Made by a program: the position numbers and the translations under genes. From Alphaproteobacteria bacterium (lineage in GTDB: Bacteria; Pseudomonadota; Alphaproteobacteria; CAAHEQ01; UBA3637), in NCBI GenBank assembly GCA_017559525.1, contig JAFYRI010000003.1, positions 176,453 through 240,452 of the forward strand: a stretch of 64,000 nt of DNA, written 5' to 3'. Position 1 is the first letter of the stretch, and the number at the start of each line of letters is the position of its first letter. Positions 36,783 to 46,400 of the stretch are shown piece by piece. The notes beneath the pieces were generated by a model. The model had not been told where the DNA came from. It was given only the letters and a program-made list of their open reading frames with translations, and did not search any database.

Positions 36783-37208
36783 ATGCGTCTTTATACAATT
36801 GGTTTTACTGGGAAATCTGCCAGAGAGTTTTTTACCATTTTAAAACACTCTGATGTTAAGAAAGTGATTGATGTTCGCTTGTGGCCCAATACTCAATTAT
36901 CTGGATTTTCAAAATCAGAAGATTTAGCTTTCTTTTTAAAAGTCCTATGTCATATTGATTACGAAAACAGAAAAGAGTTTGCACCAACCGCTACACTTTT
37001 AAGAGATTATAAAGACGGGCGTGTTACTTGGGATGATTATGTTGTGCAATATGATAGCATTTGTCATGCACGTCATTTTACATTGACGCCAGATATGGAT
37101 AACTGTTGTTTTTTATGTGCAGAACCGACACCTGAAAAATGCCATCGGCGATTGCTGGTGGAATATTTGGCAAAGCAAGGACAGAATGTGGAAATTGTGC
37201 ATTTGTAA
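36783..37208 (+). CDS. DUF488-family protein
   Basis: This 141-residue protein has the DUF488 hallmarks: IGFTGKSAREFFTIL at the N-terminus, VIDVRLWPNTQLSGFSK, and the C-terminal FLCAEPTPEKCHRRLLVEYL with a conserved Cys-xx-xx-Cys-His. The family's biochemistry is not known to me with certainty; members sit near DNA-damage or defence genes in many genomes. It follows its partner with AAAGGAAAAC before the ATG and ends 73 bases before the right inverted repeat. Confidence 0.88.
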   Translation: MRLYTIGFTGKSAREFFTILKHSDVKKVIDVRLWPNTQLSGFSKSEDLAFFLKVLCHIDYENRKEFAPTATLLRDYKDGRVTWDDYVVQYDSICHARHFTLTPDMDNCCFLCAEPTPEKCHRRLLVEYLAKQGQNVEIVHL

Positions 37209-37280
37209 TTATGATGACCTTAAAAATTTTCTGGGATGATCAAAAAAGTGTGTATGATTTGGGTGTGATGCGATTACTTA

Positions 37281-37307
37281 CTTTTCGTTCAAAAATCAAG
37301 TAACACC
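37281..37307. repeat. Right 27-bp inverted repeat of the DUF488 cassette
   Basis: CTTTTCGTTCAAAAATCAA followed by GTAACACC is the reverse complement of the left copy at 35898-35924 with one mismatch. Confidence 0.8.
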
Positions 37308-37337
37308 CTGCATACAATAGTATGCAGGTGATTTTTT
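37307..37337 (+). terminator. Intrinsic terminator closing the DUF488 cassette
   Basis: CCTGCATAC pairs perfectly with GTATGCAGG around AATA, followed by TGATTTTTT. Its first base is the last base of the right inverted repeat. Confidence 0.8.
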
Positions 37338-37446
37338 CATTTTCTACGAAAACCAGAATTTTTTCACTTACTTTTTGCCCTTTTTGTAAATGACTTGTAT
37401 GCAAAAATAGTGTTGCTTATCGTCAAAAATGCGCGTTTTGAAAATA

Positions 37447-37473
37447 TAAGTTGATAAATCTGTCAATAAGAGC
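37447..37473 (+). promoter_or_regulatory. Shared upstream element, copy 1
   Basis: TAAGTTGATAAATCTGTCAA followed by TAAGAGC matches 20 of 27 positions of the element before the minus-strand gene at 55549. It lies 35 bases upstream of the 32-residue ORF at 37509. Related copies are near 39398, 55594 and 59014. Confidence 0.5.
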
Positions 37474-37508
37474 ATATATGGTGATGCCCTCAATTGAAAG
37501 GAGAACAC

Positions 37509-37607
37509 ATGGAAAAACAACTTAAACTCTTGGCCCAAATCATCCTGCCAACGCTCTTAACCGTTTTGAAAAATAAGAAAAAAACTAAAAACCGCCGCTC
37601 AAGTTGA
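37509..37607 (+). CDS. 32-residue ILPTLL peptide, copy 1
   Basis: MEKQLKLLAQIILPTLLTVL is followed by a basic tail (KNKKKTKNRRSS). A strong AAAGGAG ribosome site lies five bases upstream and a hairpin with AT-rich flanks overlaps the end. A peptide of exactly the same length at 59022-59120 shares M1, L5, L8, A9, I12, L13, P14, T15, L16, L17 and V19. The hydrophobic helix with a charged tail resembles small membrane or type I toxin-like peptides and phage-satellite small proteins; function is unknown. Confidence 0.7.
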   Translation: MEKQLKLLAQIILPTLLTVLKNKKKTKNRRSS

Positions 37608-37689
37608 ACTTTCTTTTTGAAAAAGTTCAAGAAAGTGCCTTAAAATATAAAAATTTATTTATAATTTATATTCTCAGCTAAAAATATAT

Positions 37690-39309
37690 TTAAATATTAA
37701 ATTGCTCAATAAATGAATTTAATTTTTCACTTAACATTTCGCGTCTTTTTTGCAAAAAGTCTTCATAACGTTCAATGTTCCATAATTCTTCATCATCAGG
37801 AATACATTGTAACTCTAAAGCATAAGGAAAACGTTGTTTAACTTCTGATAAATATTCATGAGCAGATGTATCGCTTTTTCTCCATCTATTTTCAGAAGCA
37901 ACGAGTAATTCTCTATTCGTTAGTTCTTGTGCTAATGCATATTTAAACGTAGATGACTTGTCATAACCTGCGTCTCTTAGTTTGGCCCACGGAAAAATAT
38001 GATCATTATCCAACTCATATTTTTTCCCAATATTTTTAGATAGTCCAGAACCTGTACCTAAACAAACAGCATTTACAGATTTAAAATACATTTTCATTAA
38101 ATTAAATAGAGGATTTGTTACCATTTTTCCAATAAAGTCTTCCGCTTTTATTTGTAAATGTCGTTCTGACTGAATTTCATCAATTAATACTTTAAATGGT
38201 TCTGCGTTTTCGTAAATTATTTTTATATCTCTATCCAACTTAGACCCTAATTGACTCAAATAACGTTCTTTAATTTGAGAATACAGAAACCAACGTATCA
38301 TTTGTTTTATTTGAACATCTGATAATCTATTGTTATTTTTAAAAACAAAAGCAATCATTGGAATAAGAGCATAAACATAGTTAATTTCTTTTCGACTCTC
38401 AATATGACAATATTGCTTTAATAAATTAAGAACATAATCTAAAGTATCAGAGCTTATAATTTGCCAAATATTCTGTATTTTTGATTTGTTTGAGCTATCA
38501 TGTAATTTTGTCATATCACTACCTATGTGGTGTGATATGGCTAATAAAATATAAACAATAAAATCTAATTCAAAAGTAAAGCCTTCTTTTTTTAACTCAG
38601 ATAATTTTTCTTTAAATAAAGATCTTGCTTCTGGCCAATATCCTGAAATTTGAGCTAAAGCAAGTTCAGCATCAGTTAAATTAACACCACTAGCATTAAC
38701 AATATAAAATATATCAATAGCTTCTTTTAAACTGGCTTTAACTGGGATTGTTTGTTCTGCAAAATCTCGCTCCAAAATATTCTCAATCTTTTTAAAATTA
38801 TCATCTATCAAATCATCTAATTCTCTTGAAACTTCTATTCCTTTATTTTCCATAGCTCGCACAACATCTTTTGAGCGAACATTTCTTTGAAAAACGTCTG
38901 AAATATTAATCCAACAAGGATTGTTATCCATCGTTTTGGCTTTATAATATTGTAAATCTACAGGATTTTGATCAATTTTGACATATAATCCCCTTGGATC
39001 TTTTTTTATTTCATCTTCTTTGTAATAAGGAGGAATCTTATTTCTAACCAAGAAATATAATGAAGTGATACGTTGTTGACCATCTAAAATAAGTTTAATA
39101 GCGCCTTGGCTAGAGGTGTACTTCCATTCACCTTTTAGTTCTGGAGGATTGTTTGTTTCCCATGTTAAAATAGTTCCTGTAGGATATTCTTTTATGAGAG
39201 ATGATATTAGTTGTTTAACATTTTCTCTACTCCAAACAAATTCGCGCTGAAAGGCCGGAACAAATAATTGATTTTCATCTATTTTATCGAGAATTGTAGA
39301 AATTTTCAT
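37690..39309 (-). CDS. DUF262/HNH protein (GmrSD-like type IV restriction candidate)
   Basis: This 539-residue protein has an N-terminal DUF262 domain (FVPAFQREFVW and the signature ILDGQQRITSLYFL near residue 90), a long helical middle, and a C-terminal HNH-type motif YELDNDHIFPWAKLRD within a DUF1524-like domain. Fused DUF262-DUF1524 proteins such as GmrSD-type enzymes cut modified phage DNA in an NTP-dependent way. This fits its place at the left end of the defence island. No partner gene is next to it. Specificity is not known. Confidence 0.85.
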   Translation of the reverse strand: MKISTILDKIDENQLFVPAFQREFVWSRENVKQLISSLIKEYPTGTILTWETNNPPELKGEWKYTSSQGAIKLILDGQQRITSLYFLVRNKIPPYYKEDEIKKDPRGLYVKIDQNPVDLQYYKAKTMDNNPCWINISDVFQRNVRSKDVVRAMENKGIEVSRELDDLIDDNFKKIENILERDFAEQTIPVKASLKEAIDIFYIVNASGVNLTDAELALAQISGYWPEARSLFKEKLSELKKEGFTFELDFIVYILLAISHHIGSDMTKLHDSSNKSKIQNIWQIISSDTLDYVLNLLKQYCHIESRKEINYVYALIPMIAFVFKNNNRLSDVQIKQMIRWFLYSQIKERYLSQLGSKLDRDIKIIYENAEPFKVLIDEIQSERHLQIKAEDFIGKMVTNPLFNLMKMYFKSVNAVCLGTGSGLSKNIGKKYELDNDHIFPWAKLRDAGYDKSSTFKYALAQELTNRELLVASENRWRKSDTSAHEYLSEVKQRFPYALELQCIPDDEELWNIERYEDFLQKRREMLSEKLNSFIEQFNI

Positions 39310-39393
39310 ATTGAAAGCACCTCAAAATTTTTATTTTCTTTGTATTCTATCCGAAAGTTTTATAAATTACAAGGTTCTAGCACTATTTTTTCA

Positions 39394-39455
39394 TAATTAA
39401 CTGGACTTTCTTGTTTTTTCAAGCATTCATTGTGTTGTAACAAAAGGAGTTAATT
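39394..39455 (+). promoter_or_regulatory. Shared upstream element, copy 2
   Basis: ATTAACTGGACTTTCTTG, then a T-rich stretch, CAAGC and ATTCATTGTG, ending in AAAGGAG directly before the gene at 39456. The TAACTGGA and TTCATTGTG blocks match the copy before the gene at 55549 in the same order and similar spacing. Confidence 0.5.
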
Positions 39456-39641
39456 ATGACAATTACTTGGTATCACGAAACAAAAGAAGCGCCTGATTTT
39501 GATGCTCGCATTGCTATTTGCGATGAAGATGGGACATGGGCCTATATGAACGAAATTGAAGCTTTGGAAGAAGAAAATCAAAGATTAAAAAAAGAAATTC
39601 AACAACTGAAAGAACATCAACGTGAAAATGCGCAAGTATGA
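39456..39641 (+). CDS. Small coiled-coil hypothetical protein
   Basis: This 61-residue ORF has a short acidic N-terminal half (ITWYHETKEAPDFDARIAIC) and a C-terminal coiled coil (ALEEENQRLKKEIQQLKEHQ). AAAGGAG precedes the ATG. It overlaps the next small ORF by about 14 bases, suggesting translational coupling. No family is recognised. It shares an upstream sequence with genes at the opposite end of the island, which ties it to that element rather than to the core chromosome. Confidence 0.6.
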   Translation: MTITWYHETKEAPDFDARIAICDEDGTWAYMNEIEALEEENQRLKKEIQQLKEHQRENAQV

Positions 39642-39870
39642 GGATATCGCCCCCAGCAACCGGACAAACTTTACAATGCTTTATTACCACGCCGGCCGGA
39701 TTTTGACACATATTGAAACGTATTTAAAGCAGGCTTACGGTACTCCTCTTCCCATTAAACAGGCGCGAAATCTGACCCGTATGCAACACAAATTGGAACA
39801 AATGGTTGCGCGGTACAAGCAAGTAAAATCGGACCTGGACAAGGAATATCAACTCAAAAAAGCAAAATAG
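39628..39870 (+). CDS. Small hypothetical protein
   Basis: This ORF has about 80 residues from the ATG at 39628 (a GTG six bases earlier is an alternative). It is helical and basic: FTMLYYHAGRILTHIETYLK, then KLEQMVARYKQVKSDLDKEY. The base composition is more GC-rich than the flanking DUF262 gene. No family is recognised. It is co-transcribed with the 61-residue coiled-coil ORF and is followed by the promoter of a structured RNA candidate. Confidence 0.55.
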   Translation: MRKYEDIAPSNRTNFTMLYYHAGRILTHIETYLKQAYGTPLPIKQARNLTRMQHKLEQMVARYKQVKSDLDKEYQLKKAK

Positions 39871-39873
39871 GGC

Positions 39874-39902
39874 TTGTTTTTTGAACGTTCTTCGTATATA
39901 AT
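39874..39902 (+). promoter_or_regulatory. Promoter of the structured RNA candidate
   Basis: TTGTTT (39874-39879), a 17-base spacer and a perfect TATAAT (39897-39902). The only feature downstream before the SLOG gene is the 200-base structured region. Confidence 0.6.
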
Positions 39903-39907
39903 CAGTT

Positions 39908-40113
39908 CTGTTAGGACAGCCCAAGTTCTAACAAGGGAGTACAAACCCTGATTCTCGTGGGCAAGGGACTTTTGTATTATTGAAAGTTTCTTTGTTTGTG
40001 GGCATCTCACCGTTTGGTGGGTGCCGGCGATATAAGGCATGCTCGAATAAACCGGGCTACTTTTCACGAGATTCGTAGTTTGTAACACCCACCGCCTTCT
40101 GGCGGTATTTTGT
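39908..40113 (+). ncRNA. Structured RNA candidate in the island
   Basis: There is a promoter just upstream and a terminator at 40090-40113 (CACCGCC/GGCGGT plus T-rich tail). Between them GTTAGGAC pairs with GTTCTAAC. A long-range stem joins ACAAAC and TCTCGTG (about 39943-39960) with CACGAGA and GTTTGT (about 40067-40085). Inside it is GGCA.CTCACC/GGTGGG.TGCC (about 40003-40028). Length is about 205 bases. I could not match it to RNase P, SRP, tmRNA or 6S RNA. An mRNA leader for the SLOG gene is the alternative. Confidence 0.6.
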
Positions 40114-40134
40114 TTGGGCTGACAGGTATTCAGT

Positions 40135-40584
40135 TTGAGTATTTGCGCTTTTTTTGGCCACCGAGATACACCTATGTCCAACAACATAGAGCGACATTTA
40201 GAGGAAGTTGTCAGAGATTTAATAGCCCAAGGGGTAGATGAATTTTGGCTGTGCGAGCAAGGCGCATTTGATTGTATGGCGCGCCTTACCTTGAAAGAAT
40301 TAAAAAAGGAGTTTAGAGGGATTTCCCTGTGCTTGCTTCCGGCGTATCATCCAAGTGATGCCAAAATGGAGTGGGTTGAGGCGCAAGATTATGACCTGAT
40401 ATACCCCGATGAAGTGGCCAACGCCCCACCGCAAGTTGCCATTTTACGGAGAAACGACTACATCACCAAGAATGCGGATTACATTGTTTGCTATATCACC
40501 CATAATTCCGGTGGCGCTTATAAGGCTGTCGAAAAAGCCAGAAAACATAAAAAGAAGATAATTAACCTGGCCGAGTATATTTAA
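40135..40584 (+). CDS. SLOG-family Rossmann protein
   Basis: This 149-residue protein starts at TTG 40135, the only start preserving the N-terminal MSICAFFGHRDTP typical of the DprA/LOG-like SLOG family. FGHRD and later ADYIVCYITHNSGGAYKAVEKA form the nucleotide-binding fold. In bacterial conflict systems SLOG domains bind nucleotides or sense nucleotide signals. It is followed by a sirtuin gene 46 bases downstream and lies in a GC-richer segment. Its precise role is unknown. Confidence 0.75.
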   Translation: MSICAFFGHRDTPMSNNIERHLEEVVRDLIAQGVDEFWLCEQGAFDCMARLTLKELKKEFRGISLCLLPAYHPSDAKMEWVEAQDYDLIYPDEVANAPPQVAILRRNDYITKNADYIVCYITHNSGGAYKAVEKARKHKKKIINLAEYI

Positions 40585-40630
40585 TCACAAAGATTTGACT
40601 TTTGTTTGGGGAAAAGTTAGGATGTAGGGC

Positions 40631-41344
40631 ATGAAAAACATTGTGATTTTGACAGGCTCGGGCATATCGGCGGAATCCGGATTAAAGACATTCCGGTCTG
40701 AGGATGGGCTGTGGTTGAACCACCGCGTTGAGGATGTCTGTACGGTTGAGGCTTTTGAACGCAACCCATCGCTTGTGCATTCCTTTTATAACGAACTCAG
40801 GCCCATTATGATGAAAGCTGTCCCAAATGCAGGCCACCAAGCTATTACCATGTTACAACAAGAATTGCCGGATGTCACCATCAATGTCGTGACGCAGAAT
40901 GTGGACCTGTTGCACGAAAAAGCGGGAAGCAAAAATATCTATCATATCCATGGGCGAATTGACGAGTGCGTGTGTATGAACTGCGGCCATGTACTGACCA
41001 CTTTGGGGGATGTGGAAAGTGATGAATCTTGTCCCGAATGTCATGTTCAAGGGATGTTGAAACCCAATATTGTCTTTTTCGGGGAAATGCCGAAGTACAT
41101 GGACGAAGTGGATAAGATGTTGGCCGAATGCGGCATGTTTATTGCGATTGGGACCAGCGGTGTTGTTTATCCCGCGGCTGGCTTTGTGCGACAAGCCAAA
41201 TTTTATGGTGCAAAGACCTATTTGTTCAATCTGGATCCTTGCAATAACAGCTCTCAATTCGACCAAGAAATCCTCGGTAAAGCCTCACAAACTTTCCCGA
41301 AATTCGCCGAAGAATTGATAAATGAATTAAAGAAAAAGGGTTAG
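40631..41344 (+). CDS. Sirtuin-type NAD-dependent protein deacylase
   Basis: This 237-residue protein has TGSGISAESGLKTFR at the N-terminus (NAD binding), TQNVDLLHEKAGS, the catalytic HGRIDE His, and a four-Cys zinc module (CVCMNCGHV ... CPECHVQG). GTSGVVYPAAGFV completes a full-length CobB-like sirtuin. It removes acyl groups from lysines using NAD. Location next to a SLOG gene, inside a defence island, leaves open a role as NAD-consuming or NAD-sensing immunity protein. It ends four bases into the convergent minus-strand gene. Confidence 0.9.
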   Translation: MKNIVILTGSGISAESGLKTFRSEDGLWLNHRVEDVCTVEAFERNPSLVHSFYNELRPIMMKAVPNAGHQAITMLQQELPDVTINVVTQNVDLLHEKAGSKNIYHIHGRIDECVCMNCGHVLTTLGDVESDESCPECHVQGMLKPNIVFFGEMPKYMDEVDKMLAECGMFIAIGTSGVVYPAAGFVRQAKFYGAKTYLFNLDPCNNSSQFDQEILGKASQTFPKFAEELINELKKKG

Positions 41345-42255
41345 AGAAGCTTTTGTTGTGATCTTGTGAATTTAATTTCGCTTAGGAAATCGGCAGGTTC
41401 CCCATGTTCTATATTCATAATACAGATTCTATCATTATCAACTATGCTTCTATCAAACAAGTTGTAATGCTTTTCGGGAACTTTATCCGTATCATCAAAA
41501 TCCATAGATGCCAAAGATCCACAAATATAATCGGGAATTCTTATCAATTCATCGAATAATTCTTTATCATATTGCTTACTCTCTATAAAGCCATATACTT
41601 CATGATCAGGAACTCTTTTTTTGAGTAAATTGGAGTAACCCAAACGAATAAATTGGTGCACTATACCATCCTGAAAATCAGTTATTTTATCCCGATCTGA
41701 AACCCATAGAATATGCTTTGTATTTGTTTTTATTAAAAGGAATTCTATAATTGCCGACATAATATGAACAGTAACACCTATATCAGACAATATTTTTACA
41801 TCAATTTCCCTTCGATTCAGATAATTTCTGAAGCTTTTCATCTTATGAATAAACTCTTCCTTTTTCTTTTCGGGCCAACGTTCCATGCGTTCAATAGTAT
41901 TATCCAAAAGTCGTTTATTTTCCTCTAGTTTGAAAATGCTATTTTTATCTTTAATAAGAAACGCCATTGAGAAAAAGTATGGGGATTCTTTGATGTAGTT
42001 AAGAGCGGTTTCTGAAATATTTTTAAACTTTTTTATGTCTTGTGGCAAATAATGCTTTATGTCCTCTTTCAGTACATAAGGAGGAATAAGCGGAAAAATG
42101 GTAAATGTCATGACGTCATTGTTTTTAGTTTTATCATCAAGACAATAGTCGCTGGTAATGTACCAGGAATCGACTTGTTTAAACTTACGATAATATCTCT
42201 TCCATTTTTTTACAAAATCAGGAAAGTGACTCGATAAAAATGTTTTTGTATTCAT
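41341..42255 (-). CDS. Hypothetical protein at the end of the R-M operon
   Basis: This 304-residue protein is cytoplasmic with no signal peptide, Lys/Asp-rich, with long helices. A possible nucleotide/nuclease-like stretch is HILWVSDRDKITDFQDGIVH, and FDDTDKVPEKHYNLFDRSI adds acidic residues, but no family motif is certain. Its ATG overlaps the phosphatase stop (ATGA), so it is translated with that gene, and it is probably the last cistron of the long minus-strand operon. The role is unknown. Confidence 0.65.
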   Translation of the reverse strand: MNTKTFLSSHFPDFVKKWKRYYRKFKQVDSWYITSDYCLDDKTKNNDVMTFTIFPLIPPYVLKEDIKHYLPQDIKKFKNISETALNYIKESPYFFSMAFLIKDKNSIFKLEENKRLLDNTIERMERWPEKKKEEFIHKMKSFRNYLNRREIDVKILSDIGVTVHIMSAIIEFLLIKTNTKHILWVSDRDKITDFQDGIVHQFIRLGYSNLLKKRVPDHEVYGFIESKQYDKELFDELIRIPDYICGSLASMDFDDTDKVPEKHYNLFDRSIVDNDRICIMNIEHGEPADFLSEIKFTRSQQKLL

Positions 42256-42731
42256 GGTGTCCCTAAAATTTTAGCATTGTTCAAAAAATCCAAAAACGCT
42301 TGGCACCCTTCATAAATATCCCAGTAAGATTCATCAAAATTGCCGGTGTACCAAGGGTCTTTAACCGGACGAGGATTTTGTGTAAAGTCCAACAGACGAT
42401 GAACTTTGAGGTCCTTGTCCCCGCCAACGATGTCCAAGATATCCCGCACATTATTATCATCCATCGCTAAAATATAGTCAAATTTATCGTAGTCGGACTT
42501 GCGAATTTGACGTGAATAATGCTCGGTGTAAGGCACATTCATTTGCTTCAGCATATCCGCCGCCCGATAATCCAGCGCCTCATGCACCATTTCATTATAG
42601 CCTTCTGTCGCGGCAGAAGCGATTTCAAATTGGTCCGCCAGACCTTTTTCGGCGACCATTTGTTTCATCACAAACTGTGCCATCGGCGACCGACAAATAT
42701 TACCCAGACATACAAATAGAATTCTAATCAT
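42252..42731 (-). CDS. Low-molecular-weight protein-tyrosine phosphatase
   Basis: This 159-residue protein carries the P-loop VCLGNICRSPMAQ (CxGNxCRS, catalytic Cys near residue 8) at the N-terminus and the acid-loop VKDPWYTGNFDESY near residue 127 with the general-acid Asp. It is a complete LMW-PTP. Members dephosphorylate protein tyrosines; some regulate capsule synthesis. Here it follows the R-M genes by about ten bases and is coupled to the next unknown gene, so it may be an accessory of the defence operon. Confidence 0.92.
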   Translation of the reverse strand: MIRILFVCLGNICRSPMAQFVMKQMVAEKGLADQFEIASAATEGYNEMVHEALDYRAADMLKQMNVPYTEHYSRQIRKSDYDKFDYILAMDDNNVRDILDIVGGDKDLKVHRLLDFTQNPRPVKDPWYTGNFDESYWDIYEGCQAFLDFLNNAKILGTP

Positions 42732-42740
42732 TAGACATCC

Positions 42741-43424
42741 CTAATAACTTAATAATTTTAACTCCATTTTCTCTTTTATCTTTTCCCAGTTAGGCATCTT
42801 AAGAGAAAGAAGATTATAAAATTCATCTGTATGATTTGGGTAATATGCATGACAAAGCTCATGATAAATAACATAATCAATAGATTGTTTACTAGCTTTA
42901 ATTAAAGCTGGATTAAGAACAATTTCATGTTTTTTTAAATAACTGCCCCAACGCTTATTAAGTTTTCTTATCTTTAATTTTGGCATCTTTAAATCAGGAA
43001 ATGCTTTCATGCAAAAATTCAGACGTTCATTAAAAATAGTTTCACCACGCCTTATAAACCAATTTTGCAAAGCATGATTAATTTCATCCAATTTTTGCGG
43101 TGAGGGAGTTAAAATATAAATTTTATTGTTTAGAACCTTTATAATATTGCGCAATGGTGATTTCTCAATAATGACCTGATATTGACGTCCTAAATATAGC
43201 GCCGAACTACCAGATTCATAGACTTTATCTTCGGGCATATTGAACTGTTTAAAATAATTTAATTGTTTTTCAATCCAGGTTGTTTTTCTCTTAATAAAAT
43301 CTTTGATTTCAAAATCTTTTGCTTGTTCTGGTGATTTTACTAGAACAGTAAAATTAGGATAAACTTCCACTGCTAGGGATTTGCGCTTTTCTTTAACAAC
43401 CTTAATGTTATCCATATCAATCAT
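42741..43424 (-). CDS. YgjP-type M48/DUF45 metallopeptidase
   Basis: This 227-residue protein has the zinc motif YHELCHAYYPNHTDEFY (HExxH at about residue 188) preceded by LNPALIKASKQSIDYVIY. The N-terminal part (KVVKEKRKSLAVEVYPNFTVLVKSP) matches YgjP/DUF45 proteins, which often accompany type I restriction genes. Its ATG directly follows the hsdR stop. The biological role in R-M loci is uncertain; proteolysis of HsdR or anti-restriction proteins has been suggested for related contexts, but nothing here shows it. Confidence 0.85.
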   Translation of the reverse strand: MIDMDNIKVVKEKRKSLAVEVYPNFTVLVKSPEQAKDFEIKDFIKRKTTWIEKQLNYFKQFNMPEDKVYESGSSALYLGRQYQVIIEKSPLRNIIKVLNNKIYILTPSPQKLDEINHALQNWFIRRGETIFNERLNFCMKAFPDLKMPKLKIRKLNKRWGSYLKKHEIVLNPALIKASKQSIDYVIYHELCHAYYPNHTDEFYNLLSLKMPNWEKIKEKMELKLLSY

Positions 43425-46400
43425 CTAGAGCATATCCTTATTTTGAACCGCAATATTCCAAGCAGTTTCTGTAATTTGTTCAATTGTATCTGCAGACAAT
43501 TTTTCGTCTACTTCATCAAACAAATAATCTTCCAGCTCATTAAAGATCTTTCTTTTTACATTCAAATTATTTTGGAAATCTACCACTTTTGAAGATTTTA
43601 TTAAGCCAACGATATGTTCAATAATTTGTGTATAAGCGTCTCCGGTTGTTGTAAAAAACTTTTGAATATTTCGATAAAAAGGATGATATACCTTGGCGTT
43701 TCTCATATTTTGAGGAATATCATTATCTTCATAATCACTCACTTTTTTTTGTATTTCTTTTGCCTGACTTAGTAGAGAGGCCAAATCTTCTTTTTTTGCA
43801 ATTTTCAAGTCATTTAGAAGCTTTTCAATAAATTCACTGAATTTCCCATAAAAGACTTCATCTTGAAGCTCATAGCGTTCTCTTAAAACTTTTCTTGTTT
43901 GTGCTAAAATAGCATCAGCTTTAGATTTATCCGATAATCCATTGTTTTCATCTTCAATATACTGATTAAATTCATGCATATCAGACAAACTAATTTCTTT
44001 AGACAACACCTCAACATCGCCTGCGCTGACATATTTATCCAGTAATTTCATAATTTGGTCTTTATATTTTGAAAAATCGACCTTTTCCGCCAGCACAAGT
44101 TGGGTTGTTTTTTTGATTTCAACAAAACGTTTCAGATCTTTTTTGTAAATCTCTAAAGTATCTTGATCCATTTTATCATGAAAATCATACAAAGAGTAAC
44201 AAACAGAAAATTGTTTAATGAATTTATTAACATCATCGTAGAATGCCTCTTTTTCCTTTTCATGAGCTTTATCAGCTAAAAATTCTACGTAGGCATTACT
44301 ATTATTAATGTCAGTAACATTTTTTAACACATCGTGTAGACGTGTGTATATGTTCTTCAAAAGTGCAATTTGGCTTTCTGTATCCAATAAAGCATTTTCA
44401 ATATCTTCAGGAGCATAGTTTGAAAACAGTTCCAATGCATTTTTTAGGTTTTTTGCGTTTTTAGAATAATCTACAATTAAGCCTGCTGTTTTACTTTGTT
44501 TATTTGCATCACCATCAAAAACTCGGTTAACACGAGCAATTGCCTGTAACAAATTATGATCTTTCAGTTGTTTGGCTAAATACAAAACAGTATCCCTTGG
44601 CGCATCAAAACCAGTCAAAAGTTTGTCCACAACAATAAGTAATTCACATCCTTCTGGATTTTTCTTATAATCCTGAATGATTTGTTTTTCTCTGCTTTCT
44701 AAGGAACCATATTTGTGTTTTTGTTCGGCCATATATTCAGTTACCAGCTTCTTATGGGTTGAGTTAACATCATCTTTACCTTCCTCGGCTAATGTATCAG
44801 ATATAACGACTTCTGCGTTGATATCCCCCAACATTTCCAGCGCTTTTTTAAACATAACAGCCGCATATTTACTCGGAGCAACCAACTGTCCTTTTAGACC
44901 TGTGTTCTTAAAGTTTTTCAAGAAATGATCATTAACATCTAAAGCAATCATCTCAATACGTTGAGATGTTTCTTCCAAAACAGAGTTTGATATACATTTT
45001 TTTGCAAAATCTTTGCGTTCACTTTCAGAAAATCTTGAAGCTAGTCTTTCATAAAATTTATCGGCAATTTTATCAATTTTCTGATCCACAAAACGTCCTT
45101 GATAAATAAGAGGTAATACAGCTCCGTCTTTTTCTGCTTCTGATATAGTATATTCATCAATAAGTCCACCAAATTTTTGAATAGATTCCGATTTTGAAAC
45201 AACTTTTCCTTTCAAACGTTTTGGAACTTTTTTCATCAAAGGAGTCCCTGTGAAAGCAATTTGACAAGCTCTTGGAAGCATCTTATTCATCATTGCATTG
45301 GCATCTCCGCTTTGTGTTCTGTGTGCCTCATCAATTAAAACAAATATATTGTTATCCTCGTCTACAAAATTGGTCGGCTTATCAAATTTGTGAACCAAAG
45401 TTGTAATAACATCCAAAGTTTTAGATTTAATCTTTTTAACTAAATCGGAGCACGATGTTGCTTGTTGAACACCTGTTTTAATATTACAAGCGGCAAAAGT
45501 ATCACGAATTTGAATATCTAAATCTATTCTGTCTGTTACAACAATAACGCGCGGATTGGTAATCGTTTCAATCAAATTTTTAACAAGCATAACCATCGTC
45601 AGAGATTTACCGCTTCCTTGTGTATGCCAAATTAAGCCACCGCGTCTTTTACCATTTTCATTCATTGCTTGAATTTTGGCAATCGTCTTTTTAATGGCAA
45701 AATATTGTTGATAGCGGGTGATTTTCTTTATGCCATTGTCATAGATGATGAAATTACGGACTAAATCCAATAATCTTTCTGGCTTTAATAAGCTATAAAT
45801 TCCATAATCTTGTGCTGTTAAGGTTTGTTTTTTCGCTTGTTTATAAGAGGTCCGCAATAAATCTGCCCCTATTTGAGCTACAGTTTTTACATCGACAGGC
45901 TTATTGACACTTTCCAACACATTTTTTTCATAATCCTTTGGAGCTTCCTTTTCTTTCCAAACAGAGTAGAACTCAAATGGAGTTAGCATAGTTCCATATT
46001 TAATTTGGTTAACATTGGTTGCAATCAAGATTTGTGGAAACAAAAAGAACTTTGGTGTTTGGGAGTATTTCTGGTTACGTATCATCTGTGTAATAGCTTC
46101 ATCCACAGAAACAGAGGCCTTTTTGTTTTCAATAACCGCAAAGGGAATACCATTAACAAACAAAACAATATCCGGTCTGCGATTTTGATCTTCTTCCAGT
46201 TCAAACTCTGCTACTACATGAAAGACATTATTACTTAGCTCTTTCCAATCAATAAATTTAAGCTGTGGAGAAGTACGTTTCCCATCAATAATCTCAGAAA
46301 CAGCACGTCCCCCCAACAAATCAGAAAACACGTCTTCCGAGGCTTTAACTACACCATCATCCAGTTTAATTTTTTCCAATGCAAACAAGGCTTCATCAAT

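Noticed and set aside
39908..40113. Assignment of this RNA as a retron ncRNA
   Set aside because: No reverse transcriptase gene is nearby.
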